Shown: positions 1-8,645 of the stretch, one piece after another
How the letters are laid out: every line of letters starts with the position of its first letter
How positions within the stretch are numbered: the first letter of the stretch is position 1
Origin: Theodoxus fluviatilis
Lineage: Eukaryota; Mollusca; Gastropoda; Cycloneritida; Neritidae
Reading direction: 5' to 3'
DNA: 10,000 nt
NCBI GenBank assembly: GCA_034096865.1
Contig: JAWQFJ010018696.1
Location: forward strand, 77,501-87,500
The notes under the pieces: generated by a model
What the model saw: only the letters and a program-made list of their open reading frames with translations
Database searches by the model: none
What the model was told of the DNA's origin: nothing
Position numbers and translations under genes: made by a program

Positions 1-404
1 TGCGTGATGCAATATGCGCGATGAGTAATGCTTAATGCGGGATATGGGATGCGGGATGCTAAATGTGTGATGGGAGATGCGGGATGCTAAATGTGTGATG
101 CGAGATGCGTGATGCTAAATGTGTGATGCGAGATGTGTGATGCTAAATGTGTGATGGGAGATGCGTGATGCTTGATGCGAGATGCGTGATGCTAAATGTG
201 TGATGAGAGATGCGTGATGCTTGATGCGAGATGCGTGATGCTAAATGTGTGATGGGAGATGCGTGATGCAATATTCGCGATGCTTGATGCGAGATGCTAA
301 ATGTGTGATGGGAGATGTGTGATGCTTGATGCGAGTTGCGTGATGCGAGATGCGGGATGCGAGTTGCGTAATGCAATATGCGTGATGCGAGTTGCGTGAT
401 GCGA
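1..404. repeat. 7-bp tandem repeat (GATGCGN family), left end outside the window
   Basis: From base 6 to 404 the sequence reads as 57 consecutive heptamers, mostly GATGCGT, GATGCGA, GATGCTA, GATGCTT, AATGTGT and GATGGGA. I found no insertion or deletion that breaks the 7-bp phase. Heptamers fall into a recurring four-unit cassette of 28 bp (GATGCGT, GATGCTA, AATGTGT, GATGCGA or GATGGGA), sometimes extended by GATGCGT, GATGCTT and GATGCGA. The right end is more degenerate, with GTTGCGT units, and the array gives way to single-copy DNA after GATGCGA at 398-404. The first five bases fit the tail of another unit, so the array continues to the left. Minus-strand frames stay open through it only because the unit lacks stops in those frames. 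Confidence 0.95.
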
Positions 405-644
405 GGGTTGCACACCTTGACAGTTGCCGGACGCTGGGCGGTTGGACAAAGCCCCGTAACAGGCGATGACGAAGTACGCCCCCCTGGCACGCCTGTTGCT
501 GCACAGCACGGCCTGACTGCCACTGAGACACAGAAGACACTTGTTGTCACAAGGAGTTCTCACTGCTCAGCGCTTTCCTGACGAAGCCCAAGTGCAGAAT
601 CGCTCTGCAACGCCGTCTTGTCTCATAACTCATGCTCTCTACAG

Positions 645-820
645 GCTAAACGTCTGTGGGCGTGCAGTGCGCACTGTACTGGTACTGGTCAGAGGCAAAC
701 CTTGAAGTACTTGAGAAACATTCGTATTTAAATTCCAAAACGTCTCCAGTGTGATTGTCGAGATGCGGTGGAATGTCATTTCATTGGCCCACTGCTTGAA
801 TAAAAAGTTTTACGTTTTTC
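645..820 (+). other. Possible short terminal exon or 3' UTR
   Basis: This is an inference from flanking signals only. The left boundary is a pyrimidine-rich tract ending in CAG at 644, with CTCATAAC about 20 bases upstream as a possible branch site. The right boundary is about 15-20 bases after the AATAAA at 799. One frame is open from the acceptor for 28 codons and ends at TAA. The translated stretch does not resemble a protein I know. It could equally be intergenic DNA with chance signals. Confidence 0.2.
799..804 (+). promoter_or_regulatory. Candidate polyadenylation signal AATAAA
   Basis: The canonical AATAAA hexamer occurs here and is followed within 30 bases by AAGTTTTACGTTTTTC and then GT-rich sequence (GGCTGTATTGATGTTG). 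This is the layout of an animal cleavage site: hexamer, short gap, then a T/GT-rich downstream element. The preceding 100 bases are fairly AT-rich, as 3' untranslated regions often are. A hexamer arises often by chance, so support comes mostly from the downstream element. Confidence 0.4.
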
Positions 821-979
821 TATGGCTGTATTGATGTTGATATACTGTCTATCGCAAAGCAAGTCACCCTGAATTGTGGCAGTCTGTTGGGGAATTGCGA
901 CACTGGTCAGCTGTGCAAGACGTCAGGGTTAGCGTCTGTGCTCCATTGGGAACATTCAGCGTCAGACGCAATCAGGGGC

Positions 980-1014
980 AGTCACGTGGCGACGAAGATC
1001 AGTCACGTGGCGAC
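980..1014. promoter_or_regulatory. Duplicated E-box motif GTCACGTGGC, 21 bp apart
   Basis: The 14-mer AGTCACGTGGCGAC is present twice in direct orientation with its start points 21 bp apart, about two helical turns. Each copy holds the palindrome CACGTG (983-988 and 1004-1009) in a GTCACGTGGC context, which matches the preferred site of USF/MITF-type bHLH-zip factors. Binding is an inference from the motif; the duplication itself is directly visible. Confidence 0.45.
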
Positions 1015-1419
1015 AGGGTACGCTGCTGCAATGGCGGTTTCTGTGACGGGTCGTTTCCTTGCACGCCATGTGCACAGTGCCCAGCTTTGCTGCGCGCGCA
1101 CCCAACAACCTCATGCACACAATGCAGACTGCACCAGACTGCACCAGACTGCACCACACGCAATGGCTTGCAGTCACAAGGGCAGGGTCGCGACCTCTGT
1201 CGTTGTTCGAGTGACCCCTGGAGGGAAGATGGGTGCAGAAATTGCCGCAACCCCGTTTTTGTTGTCGTCTTTGGGTGGGCAGACGCCACTGCAAGTGTAG
1301 CAAGTGGAGCTGCCCATGCGACTCCAGTGCCAGTGGGTGGTAGCTTTCCTCTTATCGAGCCGTGCTGGTGCCGTGCCTGCTGTGAGTGGGTGGTAGGTAT
1401 CTTTTTACTTACACGTGAT

Positions 1420-1524
1420 CCGGAAGTGGCGTGGAGTTAGGCTGCAAGGCAAGACTTCCGTGCGTGGACTGGCTGATGTTTGACTTGGAGCACCACACAG
1501 TAGAGCATATCCGCACCGGAAGTG
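1420..1524 (+). promoter_or_regulatory. Two ETS-type motifs CCGGAAGTG
   Basis: CCGGAAGTG occurs at 1420-1428 and again at 1516-1524 (as ACCGGAAGTG from 1515). This is the consensus core of ETS-family factors and is frequent in animal core promoters. A third CACGTG E-box lies at 1412-1417, next to the first ETS site. The grouping is suggestive of a regulatory element, but no start site or transcribed product is visible. Confidence 0.35.
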
Positions 1525-1555
1525 AATCTGTTACACTGCGGCGCCGCCTGGCGCC

Positions 1556-2780
1556 GTTCCCCTTTCCACCACGTCACGACCAAGTCCCCTTTTTACCACG
1601 TCACGACCATGTCCTCTTTCCACCACGTCACGACCAAGTCCCCTTTTTACCACGTCACGACCAAGTCCCCTTTTCCACCACGTCACGACCAAGTCCCCTT
1701 TTCCACCATGTCACCGACCAAGTCCCCTTTCCACCACGTTATGACCAAGTCTCTTTTCTAGCACGCAACGACGAAGTACCCTTTTCATCACATCACGACC
1801 CAGTTTCCTCTCTACCACGTCACGACCCAGTTCCCTCTCTACCACGTCACGACCCAGTTCCCTCTCTACCACGTCACGACCAGGTCCCATTTCCACCACG
1901 TCACGACCCAGTTCCCTCTCTACCACGTCACGACCCAGTTCCCTCTCTACCACGTCACGACCCAGTTCCCTCTCTACCACGTCACGAAAAGGTCCCATTT
2001 CCACCACGTCACGACCCAGTTCCCTCTCTACCACGTCACGACCAAGTTCCCTCTCTACCACGTCACGACCCAGTTCCCTCTCTACCACGTCACGACCCAG
2101 TTCCCTCTCTACCACGTCACGACCAAGTTCCCTCTCTACCACGTCACAACTCAGTTCCCTCTGTACCACGTCACGACCAAGTCCCCTTTTCCACCACGTC
2201 ACGACCAAGTCGATTTTTTATCACTTCACGACCAAGTCCTCTTTCCACCACGTCACGACCAAGTCCCCTTCCACCACGACATGACCAAGTCCCCTTTCCA
2301 CCACGTCACGAGCAAGTCCCCTTTCCACCACTTCACGACCAAGTCTCCTTTCTAGCACGCAACGACAAAGTCCCCTTTTCATTACGTCACGACCAGGTCC
2401 CATTTCCTTCACGTCACAAAGAAGTCCCCTTTCTTCCTCGTCACGACCAAATCCCATTTCCATCACGTCACGACCAAGTCCTCTTTTCTACCACGTAACG
2501 ACCAAGTCTCCTTTCTACCACGTAACGACCAAGTCTCCTTTCTATCACGTCACCACCAAGTCCCCTTTTCTACCACGCAACGACAAAGTCCTCTTTTCTA
2601 CCACGTCACGACCAAGTCTCCTTTCTATCACGCCATGACCATCGACCCTTTCCATCAGATCACGACCAAGTCCCCTTTTCTACCACGTCACGACCAATTC
2701 CCTTTTCTACCACGTCACGACTAAGTCCTCGTTTCTACCACGTCACGACCAAGTCCCCTTTCCTACCACGTCACGACCAG
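1556..2780. repeat. 27-bp tandem repeat array (CCACGTCACGACC family), about 45 units
   Basis: CCACGTCACGACC recurs every 27 bp, separated by a pyrimidine-rich spacer. Two spacer subtypes dominate: AAGTCCCCTTTTTA or AAGTCCCCTTTCCA types at the ends, and CAGTTCCCTCTCTA in the middle (about 1800-2170). Occasional units are 28 bp (starts at 1650, 1678, 1706 and 2166) or 26 bp (start at 2248). In plus strand all three frames of the unit lack stops, so a 355-codon open frame results (1431-2498) with a degenerate PRHDQVPFP-like nonapeptide. One minus frame is also open. It ends where CACGTAACG variants appear. The CACGTCA core contains ACGT and a CREB-type CGTCA half site. Confidence 0.95.
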
Positions 2781-2830
2781 TGTATGAATGTGCGCTCGCG
2801 CGTGTCCTTTGTAACAGTGAGGTAGAAACC
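2781..2830. other. Short spacer between the 27-bp and 34-bp arrays
   Basis: This 50-base spacer contains a CG-alternating stretch, GTGCGCTCGCGCGTG, at about 2791-2805. It belongs to neither array. I see no gene or other clear signal in it. Confidence 0.6.
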
Positions 2831-2885
2831 AGTTGTACGTGTGTGTATTTCCCTGCAAGTTGTACACGTGTGTATTTCCCTGCAG
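2831..2885. repeat. Two divergent founder-like units at the left edge of the 34-bp array
   Basis: Two units of 27 bp (2831-2857) and 28 bp (2858-2885) share the 3' half of the satellite unit (GTGTGTATTTCCCTGCA) but have a different 5' half, beginning AGTTGTAC in place of ATGACGTGACGCTC. The second has the palindrome ACACGTGT at 2864-2871. They mark the junction between non-repetitive DNA and the homogeneous array, and may preserve an older unit form. Confidence 0.75.
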
Positions 2886-3123
2886 ATGACGTGACGCTCA
2901 TGTGTGTATTTCCCTGCAGATGACGTGACGCTCATGTGTGTATTTCCCTGCAGATGACGTGACGCTCATGTGTGTATTTCCCTGCAGATGACGTGACGCT
3001 CATGTGTGTATTTCCCTGCAGATGACATGACGCTCATGTGTGTATTTCCCTGCAGATGACATGACGCTCATGTGTGTATTTCCCTGCAGATGACATGACG
3101 CTCATGTGTGTATTTCCCTGCAG

Positions 3124-5230
3124 ATGACGTGACGCTCATGTGTGTATTTCCCTGCAGATGACATGACGCTCGTGTGTGTATTTCCCTGCAGATGACATGA
3201 CGCTCATGTGTGTATTTCCCTGCAGATGACGTGACGCTCATGTGTGTATTTCCCTGCAGATGACATGACGCTCATGTGTGTATTTCCCTGCAGATGACAT
3301 GACGCTCATGTGTGTATTTCCCTGCAGATGACGTGACGCTCATGTGTGTATTTCCCTTCAGATGACGTGACGCTCATGTGTGTATTTCCCTGCAGATGAC
3401 ATGACGCTCATGTGTGTATTTCCCTGCAGATGACGTGACGCTCATGTGTGTATTTCCCTGCAGATGACGTGACGCTCATGTGTGTATTTCCCTTCAGATG
3501 ACGTGACGCTCATGTGTGTATTTCCCTGCAGATGACATGACGCTCATGTGTGTATTTCCCTGCAGATGACATGACGCTCATGTGTGTATTTCCCTGCAGA
3601 TGACATGACGCTCATGTGTGTATTTCCCTGCAGATGACATGACGCTCATGTGTGTATTTCCCTGCAGATGACGTGACGCTCGTGTGTGTATTTCCCTGCA
3701 GATGACATGACGCTCGTGTGTGTATTTCCCTGCAGATGACATGACGCTCGTGTGTGTATTTCCCTGCAGATGACATGACGCTCATGTGTGTATTTCCCTT
3801 CAGATGACGTGACGCTCATGTGTGTATTTCCCCTCAGATGACGTGACGCTCATGTGTGTATTTCCCTGCAGATGACGTGACGCTCATGTGTGTATTTCCC
3901 TGCAGATGACGTGACGCTCATGTGTGTATTTCCCTGCAGATGACATGACGCTCATGTGTGTATTTCCCTGCAGATGACATGACGCTCATGTGTGTATTTC
4001 CCTGCAGATGACATGACGCTCATGTGTGTATTTCCCTGCAGATGACATGACGCTCGTGTGTGTATTTCCCTGCAGATGACGTGACGCTCATGTGTGTATT
4101 TCCCTTCAGATGACATGACGCTCGTGTGTGTATTTCCCTGCAGATGACATGACGCTCATGTGTGTATTTCCCTGCAGATGACATGACGCTCATGTGTGTA
4201 TTTCCCTGCAGATGACATGACGCTCATGTGTGTATTTCCCTTCAGATGACGTGACGCTCATGTGTGTATTTCCCTGCAGATGACGTGACGCTCATGTGTG
4301 TATTTCCCTTCAGATGACGTGACGCTCATGTGTGTATTTCCCTGCAGATGACGTGACGCTCATGTGTGTATTTCCCTGCAGATGACGTGACGCTCGTGTG
4401 TGTATTTCCCTTCGGATGACGTGACGCTCATGTGTGTATTTCCCTGCAGATGACGTGACGCTCATGTGTGTATTTCCCTGCAGATGACGTGACGCTCGTG
4501 TGTGTATTTCCCTGCAGATGACGTGACGCTCATGTGTGTATTTCCCTGCAGATGACATGACGCTCGTGTGTGTATTTCCCTGCAGATGACATGACGCTCG
4601 TGTGTGTATTTCCCTGCAGATGACATGACGCTCATGTGTGTATTTCCCTTCAGATGACGTGACGCTCATGTGTGTATTTCCCTTCAGATGACGTGACGCT
4701 CATGTGTGTATTTCCCTGCAGATGACGTGACGCTCATGTGTGTATTTCCCTGCAGATGACGTGACGCTCATGTGTGTATTTCCCTGCAGATGACATGACG
4801 CTCATGTGTGTATTTCCCTGCAGATGACATGACGCTCGTGTGTGTATTTCCCTGCAGATGACATGACGCTCATGTGTTTATTTCCCTGCAGATGACATGA
4901 CGCTCATGTGTGTATTTCCCTGCAGATGACATGACGCTCGTGTGTGTATTTCCCTGCAGATGACATGACGCTCATGTGTGTATTTCCCTGCAGATGACAT
5001 GACGCTCATGTGTGTATTTCCCTGCAGATGACATGACGCTCGTGTGTATATTTCCCTGCAGATGACATGACGCTCATGTGTGTATTCCCTGCAGATGACG
5101 TGACGCTCATGTGTGTATTTCCCTGCAGATGACATGACGCTCGTGTGTGTATTTCCCTGCAGATGACATGACGCTCGTGTGTGTATTTCCCTGCAGATGA
5201 CATGACGCTCGTGTGTGTATTTCCCTGCAG
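3124..5230. repeat. Higher-order repeat copy 1 (62 units, 2107 bp)
   Basis: The order of unit types from the unit at 3124 onward matches that from the unit at 5231 onward. Markers in this copy are the CCTCAG-tailed unit at 3804, the TTCGG-tailed unit at 4382, the TGTGTTTA unit at 4858, and the 33-bp unit at 5062. Each has a counterpart in the next copy. Sixty-two units less the one missing base give 2107 bp, the exact distance between the two copy starts. Confidence 0.85.
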
Positions 5231-7507
5231 ATGACGTGACGCTCATGTGTGTATTTCCCTGCAGATGACATGACGCTCGTGTGTGTATTTCCCTGCAGAT
5301 GACATGACGCTCATGTGTGTATTTCCCTGCAGATGACGTGACGCTCATGTGTGTATTTCCCTGCAGATGACATGACGCTCATGTGTGTATTTCCCTGCAG
5401 ATGACATGACGCTCATGTGTGTATTTCCCTGCAGATGACGTGACGCTCATGTGTGTATTTCCCTTCAGATGACGTGACGCTCATGTGTGTATTTCCCTGC
5501 AGATGACATGACGCTCATGTGTGTATTTCCCTGCAGATGACGTGACGCTCATGTGTGTATTTCCCTGCAGATGACGTGACGCTCATGTGTGTATTTCCCT
5601 TCAGATGACGTGACGCTCATGTGTGTATTTCCCTGCAGATGACATGACGCTCATGTGTGTATTTCCCTGCAGATGACATGACGCTCATGTGTGTATTTCC
5701 CTGCAGATGACATGACGCTCATGTGTGTATTTCCCTGCAGATGACATGACGCTCATGTGTGTATTTCCCTGCAGATGACGTGACGCTCGTGTGTGTATTT
5801 CCCTGCAGATGACATGACGCTCGTGTGTGTATTTCCCTGCAGATGACATGACGCTCGTGTGTGTATTTCCCTGCAGATGACATGACGCTCATGTGTGTAT
5901 TTCCCTTCAGATGACGTGACGCTCATGTGTGTATTTCCCCTCAGATGACGTGACGCTCATGTGTGTATTTCCCTGCAGATGACGTGACGCTCATGTGTGT
6001 ATTTCCCTGCAGATGACGTGACGCTCATGTGTGTATTTCCCTGCAGATGACATGACGCTCATGTGTGTATTTCCCTGCAGATGACATGACGCTCATGTGT
6101 GTATTTCCCTGCAGATGACATGACGCTCATGTGTGTATTTCCCTGCAGATGACATGACGCTCATGTGTGTATTTCCCTGCAGATGACATGACGCTCGTGT
6201 GTGTATTTCCCTTCAGATGACGTGACGCTCATGTGTGTATTTCCCTTCAGATGACATGACGCTCGTGTGTGTATTTCCCTGCAGATGACATGACGCTCAT
6301 GTGTGTATTTCCCTGCAGATGACATGACGCTCATGTGTGTATTTCCCTGCAGATGACATGACGCTCATGTGTGTATTTCCCTTCAGATGACGTGACGCTC
6401 ATGTGTGTATTTCCCTGCAGATGACGTGACGCTCATGTGTGTATTTCCCTGCAGATGACGTGACGCTCGTGTGTGTATTTCCCTGCAGATGACGTGACGC
6501 TCGTGTGTGTATTTCCCTGCAGATGACGTGACGCTCATGTGTGTATTTCCCTGCAGATGACATGACGCTCATGTGTGTATTTCCCTTCAGATGACGTGAC
6601 GCTCATGTGTGTATTTCCCTGCAGATGACGTGACGCTCATGTGTGTATTTCCCTGCAGATGACGTGACGCTCGTGTGTGTATTTCCCTTCGGATGACGTG
6701 ACGCTCATGTGTGTATTTCCCTGCAGATGACGTGACGCTCATGTGTGTATTTCCCTGCAGATGACGTGACGCTCGTGTGTGTATTTCCCTGCAGATGACG
6801 TGACGCTCATGTGTGTATTTCCCTGCAGATGACATGACGCTCGTGTGTGTATTTCCCTGCAGATGACATGACGCTCGTGTGTGTATTTCCCTGCAGATGA
6901 CATGACGCTCATGTGTGTATTTCCCTTCAGATGACGTGACGCTCATGTGTGTATTTCCCTTCAGATGACGTGACGCTCATGTGTGTATTTCCCTGCAGAT
7001 GACGTGACGCTCATGTGTGTATTTCCCTGCAGATGACGTGACGCTCATGTGTGTATTTCCCTGCAGATGACATGACGCTCATGTGTGTATTTCCCTGCAG
7101 ATGACATGACGCTCGTGTGTGTATTTCCCTGCAGATGACATGACGCTCATGTGTTTATTTCCCTGCAGATGACGTGACGCTCATGTGTGTATTTCCCTGC
7201 AGATGACATGACGCTCGTGTGTGTATTTCCCTGCAGATGACATGACGCTCATGTGTGTATTTCCCTGCAGATGACATGACGCTCATGTGAGTATTTCCCT
7301 GCAGATGACATGACGCTCGTGTGTGTATTTCCCTGCAGATGACATGACGCTCATGTGTGTATTCCCTGCAGATGACGTGACGCTCATGTGTGTATTTCCC
7401 TGCAGATGACATGACGCTCGTGTGTGTATTTCCCTGCAGATGACATGACGCTCGTGTGTGTATTTCCCTGCAGATGACATGACGCTCGTGTGTGTATTTC
7501 CCTGCAG
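5231..7507. repeat. Higher-order repeat copy 2 (67 units, 2277 bp)
   Basis: Units 5231-6148 match copy 1 units 3124-4041 at every site I scored (27 units, 918 bp). Units 6591-7168 match 4314-4891 (17 units, 578 bp), including the TTCGG and TGTGTTTA markers. The copy is five units longer: one extra unit near 6149-6182 and four extra units at 6421-6556. Differences confined to this copy include a TGTGAGTA unit at 7271 and a GTG instead of ATG at base 6 of the unit at 7169. After 7507 the order no longer tracks copy 1 well. Confidence 0.85.
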
Positions 7508-7843
7508 ATGACGTGACGCTCATGTGTGTATTTCCCTGCAGATGACATGACGCTCATGTGTGTATTTCCCTGCAGATGACGTAACGCTCGTGTGTGTATT
7601 TCCCTTCAGATGACGTGACGCTCATGTGTGTATTTCCCTGCAGATGACGTGACGCTCATGTGTGTATTTCCCTGCAGATGACGTGACGCTCGTGTGTGTA
7701 TTTCCCTTCAGATGACGTGACGCTCATGTGTGTATTTCCCTGCAGATGACGTGACGCTCATGTGTGTATTTCCCTGCAGATGACGTGACGCTCATGTGTG
7801 TATTTCCCTGCAGATGACGTAACGCTCATATGTGTTGCCTGCG

Positions 7844-7921
7844 TCCGAATCCCGCTGTGTATGCGATTGCAAGTTTGCGTCAAAACGAGTTGCATGACTC
7901 GGCTTGTCAAGGCGGGTGTGA
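7844..7921. other. Short single-copy spacer
   Basis: This is a 78-base non-repetitive link between the 34-bp and 77-bp arrays. No gene or clear site is visible. Confidence 0.6.
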
Positions 7922-8609
7922 GAGCCTGTTTGTGTCAGCTTTGACGGCGTGTGTTCTCTGGTTATGAACACCTGCAGCTAGTGTGCTGGAGGCAGTTGGA
8001 GCCTGTTTGTGTCAGCTTTGACGGCGTGTGTTCTCTGGTTATGAACAGCTGCAGCTAGTGTGCTGGAGGCAGTTGGAGCCTGTTTGTGTCAGCTTTGACG
8101 GCGTGTGTTCTCTGGTTATGAACAGCTGCAGCTAGTGTGCTGGAGACAGTGGAGCCTGTTTGTGTCAGCTTTGACGGCGTGTGTTCTCTGGTTACGAACA
8201 GCTGCAGCTAGTGTGCTGGAGGCAGTTGGAGCCTGTTTGTGTCAGCTTTGACGGCGTGTGTTCTCTGGTTACGAACAGCTGCAGCTAGTGTGCTGGAGGC
8301 AGTTGGAGCCTGTTTGTGTCAGCTTTGACGGCGTGTGTTCTCTGGTTATGAACAGCTGCAGCTAGTGTGCTAGAGACAGTGGAGCCCGTTTGTGTCAGCT
8401 TTGACGGCGTGTGTTCTCTGGTTACGAACAGCGGCAGCTAGTGTGCTAGAGACAGTGGAGCCTGTTTGTGTCAGCTTTGACGGCGTGTGTTCTCTGGTTA
8501 CGAACAGCGGCAGCTAGTGTGCTAGAGGCAGTTGGAGCCTGTTTGTGTCAGCTTTGACGGCGTGTGTTCTCTGGTTACGAACAGCTGCAGCTAGTGTGCT
8601 AGATGCAGC
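7922..8609. repeat. 77-bp tandem repeat, nine units
   Basis: Units begin GAGCCTGTTTGTGTCAGC at 7922, 7999, 8076, 8152, 8229, 8306, 8382, 8458 and 8535. Six of the eight spacings are 77 or 76 bp by a simple rule: units ending GAGGCAGTTG are 77 bp and those ending GAGACAGTG are 76 bp. Subtypes are visible: GCTGGAG in units 1-5 against GCTAGA in units 6-9, TTATGAAC against TTACGAAC (a CpG/TpG change), and ACAGCGGCAG in units 7 and 8. Most units carry the 10-bp palindrome AGCTGCAGCT, which contains PvuII/PstI-type cores. The last unit is cut off at AGATGCAGCG. Stop codons and changing length argue against coding. Confidence 0.95.
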
Positions 8610-8645
8610 GCGCAGTATGCATGAGAGGAACTTCGAACATCACAA

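Larger units (their letters stand above)
405..873. other. Single-copy sequence, no gene recognised
   Basis: This stretch has no internal tandem repeat and no frame with a recognisable protein. Two signals suggest it could include the 3' end of a plus-strand transcript: an acceptor-like CTCTCTACAG ending at 644 with a branch-like CTCATAAC shortly upstream, and an AATAAA at 799 followed by T/GT-rich sequence. A plus frame stays open for about 28 codons after 644 and stops at a TAA near 730, which is too little to identify a protein. A terminal exon or 3' untranslated region is a reasonable guess, but no more than that. Confidence 0.5.
874..1555. other. Single-copy sequence with clustered E-box and ETS motifs
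   Basis: Both strands carry several overlapping open frames of 96 to 188 codons, but none has a recognisable domain or a convincing advantage over the others, so I call no gene. The stretch contains small local duplications: a 14-mer AGTCACGTGGCGAC at 980-993 and 1001-1014, and three copies of the 10-mer GACTGCACCA at 1127-1156. It also has several transcription-factor-like motifs. Near the right end are a 10-bp palindrome GCGGCGCCGC (1538-1547) and a second GGCGCC at 1550-1555, just before the 27-bp array. It could be a promoter or enhancer region, but no transcript start can be placed. Confidence 0.5.
2886..7843. repeat. 34-bp satellite array, about 145 full units
   Basis: The unit begins ATGACRTGACGCTCR and ends TGTGTGTATTTCCCTGCAG, repeating every 34 bp with almost no length change. 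Exceptions are single 33-bp units starting at 5062 and 7339, each missing one T of TATTTCCC. Most variation is at three sites: unit base 6 (G or A, about half each), base 15 (A in about three quarters, G in the rest), and the tail (CTGCAG usual, CTTCAG in about 21 units, CCTCAG in two). Rare private changes include TTCGG tails (units at 4382 and 6659) and TGTGTTTA (units at 4858 and 7135). CTGCAG gives a PstI site in most units. The plus strand is closed by TGA in every frame. Minus frames open only where CTCG units happen to fall in the right phase. The last unit at 7814 is degenerate and truncated. Confidence 0.98.

Noticed and set aside
1..404. Telomeric repeat
   Set aside because: The 7-bp unit GATGCGN does not match TTAGGG, TTTAGGG or similar telomere motifs, and it has interspersed subtypes rather than a uniform G-rich strand.
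143..563. Three minus-strand frames of 88-135 codons running into the heptamer array
   Set aside because: All three minus frames are open through the array because the heptamer lacks stops, and most of each translation is repeat. The non-repeat parts are unrecognisable.
874..1440. 188-codon plus frame, cysteine-rich in its middle
   Set aside because: It overlaps other frames of similar openness on both strands, includes the local 10-bp and 14-bp duplications, and shows no domain, signal peptide or regular cysteine spacing I recognise.
1711..2208. 165-codon minus-strand frame with GRDVVEREL repeats
   Set aside because: It is the antisense reading of the same 27-bp array and carries no independent evidence of coding.
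1431..2498. 355-codon plus-strand open frame with a PRHDQVPFP-like nonapeptide repeat
   Set aside because: The 27-bp unit has no stop in any plus frame, so a long frame is automatic. Units of 28 and 26 bp move the reading between frames (TSRPSPL and HVTTKSPF segments), and the array continues past the stop without change of character. No domain flanks it.
4310..7523. Minus-strand frames of 65-156 codons in the 34-bp satellite
   Set aside because: The unit length is not a multiple of three, so the frame cycles every three units. It stays open only where CTCG-type units happen to fall at the phase that would otherwise give TGA. Near-identical frames 2277 bp apart reflect the higher-order repeat, not conserved genes.
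2886..7843. CRISPR array
   Set aside because: The 34-bp units are directly adjacent with no unique spacers, and the context is eukaryotic.
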